Positions 24,156 through 33,216 of a stretch of 64,000 bases of DNA are shown here, piece by piece. Below the pieces are notes generated by a model. It saw nothing but the letters and a program-made list of their open reading frames with translations, was not told the origin of the DNA and ran no database searches. The stretch covers positions 21,519,001 through 21,583,000 of the forward strand of contig NC_092673.1 in assembly GCF_964355755.1 (NCBI RefSeq), written 5' to 3'. The first letter of the stretch is position 1; the number at the start of each line of letters is the position of its first letter. The stretch comes from Antedon mediterranea (Eukaryota > Echinodermata > Crinoidea > Comatulida > Antedonidae). The position numbers and the translations under genes are program-made.

Positions 24156-27100
24156 AACTAAAATATAAAAACCTAACACTAAAATTTACAAGATAAGTTC
24201 TATTTCATAACTGCTGAACATCGTGGTTCTGGAGCTAGCGAGCTGTACACAGAGCATAGTTGTTGTTTGGTTGACATAACAGGGTATTCCCCTACACAGG
24301 TCTCCGCGTGCGTGTGTGACGTGCCCAGCCAGCTGCTTGATAGAGAAAGCATGCAGCTCACACGGACGCAAGTGCAAGATGCAATGGTTGAGTGAATTCA
24401 GGAATCATCTTAATTCCATGGTTTTTTACCTAAACACCACATGATGGTGAATATGCCTGTTAAAGTCTCAATGATACGATCCCTAATGTACCATGTTGTT
24501 GCGAGGAGGCTTGAAAGGAGGAGGGATCTAGCCTAATTTCGGTCGGCAAGAGAATGCCGTCCTCTGACAATATAAGGTCGGCAATTGAAATTTGTGGGCT
24601 GGAAATTACACCAACAATATAGTTCATAAACAAAAGAGAATAGCCGGAAATGCGATTTGCGGCCATAGGCCTATAGAGAAAAAAAATTCGAGGGTATGGT
24701 TCCAGTGGCGGATCTAGCGGGGGCGTATTTTTTTTTTAAATTAAAATAGATTTTAAAAACACGTATTGTTTCGACGGTCATCAATCACCGATGGTTTGCA
24801 CATTTTCATAGTGAAAATAGTACGTCGGAGCACATCGTCAGCTTGATCGCATTCCACCAAGCATGTACGTCGACATCCTTTGTGTACTATCAATCTCTAG
24901 CGTTACCAACGATGTGTAAAAGGAGCAAGTTGATAAAAGCCACGTGGTGAGCTTGGTCGCGTTCCACTAAGCAGGCGGCATCCTTTGTGATCGTCACTCC
25001 CGCATTGTAGAGTAGCGGTACCTCAGACGATCAATAGAGTTGATGAAGCCACATGGTCAGTGCTACTATACTACGCGCCCATTTATTAAGTACAATAAAA
25101 ACAAAGACTAGGACTGTATGCCTATGAAAATTATCCCGTTAGGGCTAAATTTTATAACGTATTACTATTAAAATATTAACAATGCTGCAGCATTTCATGA
25201 CCCTTGTTGTTTTATTTGCTTTCCCGTCGATGATTCTCATAAACACATCGCGATGACATCATGACAAAAGAGGTGTTTTGTTTTTTTCAAATCACTAAAT
25301 ATAATGTAATCGAGCCGGACCGCTAATTTTTAAACGATCGTTTAAACCAGGTCGTTGAATATGCCGTGATTTTAATTGTCAAAAACATGACCGTCAGCAG
25401 TCGATGGCTCGGAGTTTCGATAAATCTGTCGTCGCATGTGTTGCGTGGTGAAAACACTCTCAGCAAGTTTGCTTCATTAATATGCATGAGACTCTGTGAC
25501 GACCCGCTTTAACGTGACGTCATTTTACTTTAGCTGCATGCGAAGTATAGTGACCGCGATCGACCCGGCGCGCGTGTAAAAAAATAATACCGGCCTAGAC
25601 TAGGGCAAGTTTATAATAATATAATTTAGGTGAAAAAAATTGTCGCGTTGTAAAAATTTAGATGTAAAGTACAGGCAAGTTGTTAGCTTGCTTTTGGTAC
25701 CCTAGGTAAGTATCAGCTGCATATTCCACATGTCGTAATTTGCGAGCTTTAGAGTGTTTGGTAAATGACATTATGAATTGTTTGTAAATCGTTTTAAACG
25801 ACTTACAATGCGCTAGAATGCCAAAATTTCCCGGGGCCGTCGGCCCCTGGACCCCGACCGGGGGCCCTTGGCGGCCCCCTGGCCCCCAGCCAATGTTTGC
25901 TCGCTTCGCTCGCAAAGCTACGCCACCCCTATTTCAATATCCTGGATCCGCCCCTGGGTTCCACTAAACAACTTAACGATCCACCCCGCCGTCAAACCTG
26001 GTTACGGCCCTGTATTGCGTTACGTTGCGTCACTAGTGGAGACAAGCTTTATGGTGTTCTACTCTATTTAATGACATGCGCATATCTTGGTTCTTGCTCA
26101 AGTTGCTTCTTATACGGTGCTATATCTAGGGACAATAAACTGCGATGTAGTCTCCTGACTACAATTTTTCTCCCACTATATACTATTGCCAAATACGTTA
26201 TACCAACGTTTTTCGGTAAGCCACCAGTACTGTTTGGGACAATGGTCTGTGCTCTAGCTTCCCAATCAGCCTCGTTTTATTGTCTCTAGACATAGTGCCG
26301 TGTGAGAATCGGATTTACCGTTTCGGAAGTTTAATTGACTTTTGTAAATTATTCAAAAATTGTAGAATTTATATGGCGAGAAGACACCGGGATGTTTAGC
26401 ATTCACACTTTTAATGATCGCTATCAAACTCAACCATTCAGATGTAGCCGAGTTACTCGTTCAAGGAAATATAGATGTTGCATTTCAACATCAGGTAATT
26501 TATTGTAGGCCTACATTTACAGGATTTTCTTTCCTCTATACTTATCTCTGCATACAATACAAGAGAACCCCTCCTTTGTGACTCCTATTCAGCTCAAATG
26601 ACCCGCCTATTAAAAATGAAATTTTCAATGTTTAATTTTTTATTGACTATCACCGTACGTTACAGTATTGTCATAGAAAACAAACAAAAAATAGCACAAA
26701 ATAAAAATGAACGTGATCAATATATATTTTAACACTATGGACACCCAAGACACTTGTTTGTTCCCAAAGTTGTCCCTTTAATAGAAGTTTATACATCATG
26801 CATGTATGGTGTGTATATGCTGTACAAACACAGTATTTCTGTACCGTCTACAAAACAGTATTTAAGCTTGATTCCAACTAGACAATACGAGGACGTAAGC
26901 GCAAAGTAAGCGAGTTGACCAATCACAAGCGATGATAATTCAAACTGTCGATTGTCATTGTTCAACTCTCTTGCGTTGCATCTACGTCCTTGCGTTGCGT
27001 TCTAGTGGGAGCCAAGCATAAAGCTTGGTTCCCACTAGAACGTAACGCAAGGACGTAAACGCAATGCAAGCGTTTTAACCAATCACAAGCGATGGCTTAT

Positions 27101-28968
27101 TCGCTTGTGATTGCTAACTGTATATAACTTCGCTTGTCATTGGTTAAAACGCTTGCGTTGCGTTTACGTCCTTGCGTCACGTTCTTGTGGGAACCTCGCT
27201 TAAGTAGTCATAAATACAAATTAGACAAAACGGGATTTAAAATTGGTAGTCCGTATATATTGAAACAAAAATTGTAATATGAATTTTATAATGTTCATAA
27301 TACTTCTGAAGATCTGAAGTGGGACGAACAAAAGGAAAACACAAATAACTGGACTGAGCTTGAGATCTTGCATAAAAACACAGACATAAACATTGTATAA
27401 TAATTGTATAGCCTATAACTTATTTTACAAAAAAAGGAATGGGAGAGGTTGAACCCAGAATCCGATGATGTCTTGGTGGTGTCATACACGGCGCTTGAAC
27501 TAGCTACGCAAAGAGGGATGTATGACGTAGTCAAGATGATCAAAGGTCAACAACTCAAACGCACAGTAGTAAAAGACACGAATGCAATTGATGATGCCAA
27601 ACAGGTATGCAAAAAAAACATATATATAAACAAAATATTAATAAAATAAACGCTAAATTGCTATTTATTATTGGTTCCTACTTTTTGACGCAATGCACGC
27701 AATTATACCAACATGGTGCTATAGATCTCCGGTCACCTGTCGTTTATGATTGGTCGACTCACTTGCGTCAATAGGAGTAATTTATAAAGTTCTTGCCAAA
27801 CTGTCCAACTGCAGTGGTAGTGTAGATCCTATTCTTTCAGTACAACAAATAATTACATACTAGCGACGCAACGCAACGCAATCTACGCAACGTAAGAAAA
27901 TGCCCTTCCAATCATTGCGTTTGCCCCCGCCTGCGTGAAATCAAACCTACGATGTTTGCAGAACTATTGCGTCGTCGGTTCCCACTTGTGATTACGCAAT
28001 ACAACACTTTGCGTCGATACGTCACTGTGTTGCGTTCTAGTGGGAACCACGTTTTAGTGGTAGAATATGCGCCTTGTTGGTTACGGTCCCGAGAGATTGA
28101 CAAAATATGTTGGTTTTTTTGTATTAATAGGCTGACGTCGATACAAATCGTTTAACTAATTCACAAGAAGCACGTGAACTACCAGCTGCAATACCAACCG
28201 TGGAACAAGAAGCACGTGAACTACCAACTTCAATACCAACCGTGGAACAAGATCATTTAGATAATAATATCAACAAATATGAAAATAAAGTGGTAAGTTG
28301 TGTAACCTGTATTTAGATTTATTAAACAAATTAGGAATGTTACACGCAAATAGCATAATACAAATACTGTGCGTGGTTCCCACTAGCGACGCAACGCAAG
28401 GACGTAAACGCAACGCAAGCGTTTAACCAATGACAAGCGAAGTTATAGACAGTTAGCAATCACAAGCGAATAAGCCATCGCTTGTGATTGGTCAATTCAC
28501 TTGCGTTGCGTTACGTCCTTATGTTGCGTCGCTAGTGGGAACCACGCTTACGCAACGTAAGAAAATGCCAATTCAAATAATTGTGTTTTCCCCCCGTCTG
28601 CGTGAAATCAAACCTGCGATGTTTGCAGCACTGTTGCATCGTTGGTTCCCACTTGTGATTACGCAATACAGCACTTTGCGTCGATACGTCGCTGCGTTAC
28701 GTTGCGTTGCGTTCTAGTGGGAACCACGCTTTAGCTTGGTTTCAACTAGCACGCAACGGAATGGAATTGACCAATCACAAGAAACGGTTCGAATAATACA
28801 TCGCTTGGATTAGTGTATTCGCTTGCGTTGCGGCAGATGTCTTTGCGTTGCGTCCTAGAGTGGGAACAAGCTAAAAAATTCACTTAAATTGAGAAATTGA
28901 ACTGTATTCTTTGTTTTTTTCTTGTTTACCAGGCTCACCGACAAAGTTGCTGTTGTATTCTGTCATAG
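21313..28968 (+). CDS. Ankyrin-repeat protein with C-terminal CaaX-like box, nine exons
   Basis: Coding exons: 21313-21354, 21688-21774, 22624-22746, 22850-22945, 23273-23359, 26366-26494, 27437-27604, 28131-28292, 28933-28968. Every intron is phase 0 with GT/AG ends. They join to 930 nt or 309 residues. Five or so weak ankyrin-type helix pairs are visible: about 50-84 (FLMLAID, TLLIDRGIDIN), 88-112 (ARDLAIENGLNDVVDMI), 117-143, 154-184 (TLLMIAI, VAELLVQGNIDV) and 205-226 (TALELATQRGMYDVVKMI). Exons 2-4 and 5-7 form two similar three-exon modules. Exon 8 encodes a 14-residue duplication (QEARELPAAIPTVE, 256-269, and QEARELPTSIPTVE, 270-283). The last exon ends SCCCILS. CILS fits a CaaX farnesylation signal and the two preceding cysteines could be palmitoylated. 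There is no signal peptide or membrane segment. The likely role is a membrane-tethered cytosolic adaptor, but the function is unknown. An unseen upstream exon cannot be excluded. Confidence 0.85.
21847..22440. mobile_element. Cluster of palindromic MITEs, family M1, one nested
   Basis: A first full copy (21847-22031) runs from TAAAGCTTGGTTCCCCCTAG to CTAGTGGGAACCACGCTTTA. A second (22061-22246) is inserted inside a longer M1b variant (about 22023-22383). A decayed end follows to 22440. Each full copy folds on itself almost completely: CGCAAGGACGTAAACGC pairs with GCGTTTACGTCCTTGCG. All lie in ankyrin intron 2. Confidence 0.85.
22993..23168. mobile_element. hAT-like MITE (family H) in ankyrin intron 4
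   Basis: The right end CCGTTACGCCACTG is intact and the left end is decayed (AGTAGTGTAACGCAC). The interior matches the PGM3-intron copies (CATAGCCGTTACGCC, CACTGCTCAGAGGC). Confidence 0.7.
23414..23955. mobile_element. Palindromic MITEs M1 and M1b, head to tail
   Basis: One M1 copy spans about 23414-23595. It is followed directly by an M1b copy (about 23594-23955) with GCGTGAAATCAAACCTGCG and its inverted partner CGCAGGTTTGATTTCACG. A further right end resumes at 26018-26053 beyond the large insertion at 23969-26012. Confidence 0.8.
23969..26012. mobile_element. 2.0 kb DNA transposon, 5-bp TSD TATTG
   Basis: The ends CAGGCCCGTAACCAGG and CCTGGTTACGGCCCTG are inverted copies. TATTG directly flanks both sides (23964-23968 and 26013-26017), a perfect 5-bp duplication. 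The element split a pre-existing M1-family MITE and itself holds a second element (24703-25956). No intact transposase frame is present. It makes up most of ankyrin intron 5. Confidence 0.75.
24703..25956. mobile_element. 1.25 kb DNA transposon nested in the previous one, 5-bp TSD GGTTC
   Basis: The left end CAGTGGCGGATCTAG and the right end CTGGATCCGCCCCTG are inverted with two or three mismatches. GGTTC flanks both sides (24698-24702 and 25957-25961). The right 130 bases are GC-rich, with GGGGCCCTTGGCGGCCCCC near 25860. No long coding frame is found. It is probably related to the elements at 4412 and 23969. Confidence 0.75.
26872..27202. mobile_element. Two palindromic MITEs, family M1
   Basis: A diverged copy (26872-27020) is followed immediately by a well-preserved one (27019-27202). 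Both have GCTTGGTT-type ends and CAATCACAAGCGA / TCGCTTGTGATTG cores. They lie in ankyrin intron 6. Confidence 0.8.
27671..28056. mobile_element. Partial M1 and M1b MITE copies
   Basis: A fragment at 27671-27775 (TTGGTTCCTACT, GTTTATGATTGGTCGACTC) is followed by most of an M1b right half at about 27865-28056. That half has GCGTGAAATCAAACC and ends GTTCTAGTGGGAACCACG. It is in ankyrin intron 7, just before exon 8. Confidence 0.7.
28371..28874. mobile_element. Three adjoining M1-family MITEs
   Basis: M1 (28371-28549), M1b (about 28545-28733) and a third diverged copy (about 28732-28874) abut with no spacer. They fill most of ankyrin intron 8. The first copy is nearly a perfect hairpin. Confidence 0.8.
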
Positions 28969-30094
28969 CGTTGACCAGATATTACCCGAGACAACAAGTT
29001 AAAATGTGTAGGAACATCATAAAAGTAGAGCTAAACAAGTATTGAATCAAATACAGTTTAATTCTAGACTGCAAATATACCTGGAAATTGCCAGATATTA
29101 GGGAGGAACCTTACGAATACGTTTTCTGAGATAAACTTTGTATACTACTGGATCCCGAAATTCGTTTTTGTGGAAATCACCCAAAATATGAACTTTTCAG
29201 AATTAAATTATTATGATCTGGTAGGTCTGGTGAGTATGTGTACGCATCAGTTTTAACTTGTTGGGTCATTTGAGTCTCCACTCATAAAAAGGTGACTTCT
29301 AGGTGACTAAAATACATATTTAAACTGTCCGCTTGTGATTAGTCAATTCGCTTACGTTGCGGTTGCGCCTTACATCTTTGCGTTGCGTTCTAACGAGAAC
29401 AAGGTTTAACAAGTCAACATTTGGCTATTTTTTTCCTGTACTATAGTACATGGATTTTTTTTCGAAAAATTGCCAAAATATCTTTTATTGAGGTAACATG
29501 CGCGGACCCCATTATGTGATTTTGCGCATATCACATTCAGTAACCAGTCATGTGAATGCGCAGACAATATTATGTGATTTTGCTCATGTTACATGATATA
29601 GTAACCAGTTATATGATTCTGCGCATGTCACATTATGATATACAGTATTAACCAGATGTCAATACGAAGGTAAAAATCGGGTCACTTTTATTGACGTTCA
29701 AAATTCAATTGTGTTACCTATATATATTCAATTACAGACACATACCGTATCTTAGAAAAACTGTACTATAGTACAGGGATTTTTTTTTTCAAAAAATGGC
29801 CAAATTTCGACCTTTTTATTTTTATTACTCGGGGTACCCGAGTCTAGTACTTACTCATTTTCTCCTTCTCTTCCTCCATCTGGACACTATTGAGTAAAAA
29901 GTGCGATTTTTAAAGTACTACTCCTCCCTTATTCGTTATAGTATTGAGCTGGGATTTGGCATGAACATACTACAGGGACATGTCCTCAAAGCTATAGAGC
30001 CGGATTTTTAATTTTTTGTTAATTAATTTGTTTAATTAAGAAGCCACAATGTGTGACACACACCACAGCGTTATGTAGTTATATGGTTATATGC
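28969..30094. other. Ankyrin 3' flank and repeat-like DNA
   Basis: No clear AATAAA follows the ankyrin stop closely. A decayed M1 fragment lies at about 29330-29405. About 29505-29650 is a three-copy repeat of roughly 65 bp with ATTATGTGATTTTGCGCAT-type words. TACTATAGTACA-G/T-GGATTTTTTTTC occurs near 29441 and 29764. Confidence 0.5.
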
Positions 30095-30166
30095 GGATTC
30101 TTGGCGTAGTGGTTATCACGTTTGCTTAACACGCAGAAGGTACCTGGTTCGAGCCCGGACGAAACC
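30095..30166 (+). tRNA. tRNA-Val(AAC)-like gene
   Basis: The sequence follows eukaryotic tRNA-Val: a GTAGTGGTTATCAC D-arm, anticodon loop TTAACAC (anticodon AAC), B box GGTTCGAGCCC, 3' strand GAAACC, then a run of eight T typical of Pol III termination. The acceptor 5' strand GGATTC has one mismatch with GAAACC, and the outermost T-stem pair is C-A. It may be a diverged gene or a pseudogene. Confidence 0.6.
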
Positions 30167-30378
30167 TTTTTTTTAAACTTTATGGTGAAAAGTACTGTAT
30201 ACGCAATATGATAATTATACAGAGTATATCTTATTTTTATTATTTTTTAAAATACTTATTTTGTGTAATCGGTAATTATCACTTTTACACATGTTTATTT
30301 TGCTTTGTGCTTATTACCATTTATTTGTAATTTAAATGGATTAAAAAACTTTCTGTAACCCACATTTTTAATGTAAGA

Positions 30379-30449
30379 GGTTTCGTAGTGTAGTGGTTGT
30401 CAAGTCTGCTTAACACGCAGAAGATCCCGGTTCGAGCCCTGGCGAAACC
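30379..30449 (+). tRNA. tRNA-Val(AAC)-like gene, second copy
   Basis: The acceptor stem GGTTTCG / CGAAACC pairs perfectly over 7 bp. The anticodon stem TCTGC / GCAGA is perfect around loop TTAACAC, giving anticodon AAC. The B box is GGTTCGAGCCC. The D-stem has TCAAG where TCACG is usual, the T-stem has a central mismatch, and the length is 71 with no long T run following. It may be a gene or a recent pseudogene. Confidence 0.6.
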
Positions 30450-31459
30450 TATTTTCTTTACTTTCTAACTGTATACGTCTGTATACAGCTTCTTTCGCTG
30501 TACCCCGAGTATTGCACATTCGTGCTTGTTTTACATAAATGGTTACTATTTACGTCTATAATACGTCTATACGATGATTATATGCGCATATATAGCATTA
30601 CTGCATAACAGTATTTTAAAAAGTGCGTATTTTTGACATTTTTTTTAAATGGCCAAATTTCAACTTTTATATTCTTTGAAAAATGGTTACTATAGGCCTA
30701 CGTCGTCTATAAGATGATGATAACGCAATATATGCGCATATATAGCAATATTATTGCATAATAATAGTATTTCAAAAAATGCGAATTTTTGCCATTTTTG
30801 GAAAAAAATCCCTTTAGGCCTACTATAATACAGGGATTTTTCCAACGTTTTTTTTCAAAAATTTGAATTTTTGATAATATACATGTACAGTACTATACTG
30901 TAGTACAGGAACTTTAAAATTCAATTATGCGCAAAGGAAACACATTTCCAGACTATTTTTACATTTCACACAATACCACATCTGTGACATTTATTTAAAT
31001 ACAATTTATTAGCATATATAGTGCCATCCAAATATACATACAATATTTATAATATGTACAACAACACATTTCTTTATAATAATAATAATACTGATCATTG
31101 AATAAGAAAATAAATAAACCAATAATCACATTTATATATGAAAATTGCAGAGGCGAACTGCAAGACATTTAAAACTACATAAAACGCGTTTCATCATGAT
31201 TAGTTGACGCATTTATTTGTTATTGTGTAAAACACATAATGTTTATCGTTCTTAATGCTATAATGAACTATGGGGAGTTTTTAATTAATTTGCAATCTAT
31301 AATAGGAAAAGATTGTTATATAATACTCCTTATGATAACAATCATAATAATAATAATAATATAATAATTGCATTTTATGTGTAAACTATAAGTCGGCAAA
31401 CGAATGCAACGATAAATTCGTTTTTGTCTTAGGTATCTATCTGCTTGTATAACACCCTA
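30450..31459. other. AT-rich repeat-like region, no gene
   Basis: Two diverged copies of GCGCATATATAGCA plus a following AT stretch lie at about 30585-30650 and 30733-30800. AATAAT runs occur at 31077-31090 and 31345-31365. No exon is recognised. Confidence 0.5.
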
Positions 31460-31637
31460 AAGGCCAATTTACACAGATGAGCGGTAATACTAATATAGAG
31501 TCTATGTTATTCATTATGACCATTACACAAGGCGCGGAGAGAACGGGCTGTTTCCGCTGAGGATATACAGATTCTACGTGGGACAAGCTACGCAGTTTTT
31601 CGCTTAACGTTACCGCTCGTCTGTTTAAATTGGCCTT
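31460..31637. mobile_element. Palindromic MITE, family M3
   Basis: The ends AAGGCCAATTTACACAGA and TCTGTTTAAATTGGCCTT are inverted. GATTCTACGTGGGACAAGC and GCGGTAATAC-type blocks recur in the copy at 34343-34522. It is flanked by TA. Confidence 0.75.
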
Positions 31638-33013
31638 AATGTAGCCTAATAGTAATCTTTAAAAAACAATATTTAACAACAATAATAATAGTAACTCTGA
31701 TAATGAATAAGCGATATATAAATCGCGTTCGTTTACATATCTATTTCATTTCCGTATTCTACTTGCTTAGTACCGTATTCGTTAATTTTTATTGTATAAC
31801 ATCTAAATATATTCCGGTCATTTCATTGGACGCTTGTGGGTCACATGGCATGCTATTAGTACGCACTATTTGTATAATATTTCGGAATTGTAAGCAAGAG
31901 AACCGAAGTCATGTTAAAGTATTCTATAGTATATAGTTTAATAGTATTCCAATTGTTTAGGAATTTGTTGAACATATATTTATAGATTTTCTTTTAAAAT
32001 ACAAAGCAATAATTCACCCAGTGACATCATAAACGTTATGATTTCACGTTATTATGCTGACGTCATAACACGCGCGCATTGTATGCGTAAAGTTACATCC
32101 ACACTTAGGCTTGGTTCCCACTAGGACGCAACGCAGGACGTAAGCCGTAAACCAATAAAAGCGATGGATTATTTTAACTGTCGCTTGTGATTGGTCAACT
32201 CGCTTGTGTTGCGTGCTAGTGGGAAACAAGCTTTAGGAAGAACGTACAATGGCTCCATTCAATTCTATATATGATTTTCCAGTATTTAACAAGGCACCGT
32301 ATGAATACAGCTTTACAGGTTTAAAAACATACTAATCGTGTAAATTCATTGGAATAAACAAGTCAATAATATACGCACATTCTTCACAATGTGTTGCATT
32401 CTAATGATACAATATTTTGTATAGCACATTCGGTGGTTTGTGCTATATAAAACGCGGTTAAAATAAACAAAGTACCGCAATTTGTAGCACCCAATTGTAT
32501 AATAAATATATAAATTACAGTATTATCAATTTTCCTGAGTTCAATTATTTAAATTATCTTATATAGGGTTTTGGATGGTCTATATCCAATAATATAAACC
32601 TATTAGCCATATTGTATAGATATTGAATACATGTTAACTGCTGGAAACAGAGATGATTTTAATTCGTGAACCCACAAAAATGCAGTTGAGTTGTATATTA
32701 TAATCACGCACGCATGCGCAGGCGTCTGATTAGGATACATTTTTCATCGGTAAAACATTAGTAAACTAATGAAAAAATAATAATAATAATTTCTGATACT
32801 AATATTGCATTTACGGGTTGGGCTAGTTTCATTAAAAATATACATAATTGCACAAAAAAACGTATAGCGCAGAGATTTGTAAATAAAACAAAATCGTCGT
32901 ACGGACACGAATGTATTCACAGATTATTAAGTTAAATAATCCATTTTCAAAGAGTTATTTACATTAACTATAGTAAACATTATCTTTATACTAATATGAA
33001 TGATATATTTATA
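31638..33013. other. MMP21 3' flank, with one M1 MITE
   Basis: No gene is recognised. A shortened M1 MITE lies at about 32106-32234 (TAGGCTTGGTTCCCACTAGG to GTGGGAAACAAGCTTTA). The rest is AT-rich single-copy-looking sequence. Confidence 0.5.
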
Positions 33014-33196
33014 AACGTTTATGGTACGTCGATGATTGATCATGATTGAATTGTTGCGTGAACGGCGTTCCATACATTGTTCGTTTTAAGTATTAATAAC
33101 TCAACTTATATAAACGTTTATGGTACGTCGATGATTGGTGATTGAATTGTTGCGTTAACGGCGTTCCATACAATGCTCGTTTTAAGTATAAACAAC
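33014..33196. repeat. ~103-bp tandem duplication at the 3' end of MMP21
   Basis: ACGTTTATGGTACGTCGATG and the bases after it occur at about 33014 and again at about 33116, with a few substitutions. The block would lie just past the MMP21 stop codon, probably in its 3' untranslated region. Confidence 0.8.
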
Positions 33197-33216
33197 TCTT
33201 TGAAAATAACAGTGGG

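Noticed and set aside
25658-26289. Frames over the GC-rich end of the nested transposon
   Set aside because: They span transposon boundaries, have no domain signal, and disagree with the ankyrin splice pattern.
21847-28874. Inverted repeats as microRNA precursors
   Set aside because: The hairpins are long, multi-copy and bounded by transposon-like ends. They are MITEs unless small-RNA data show otherwise.
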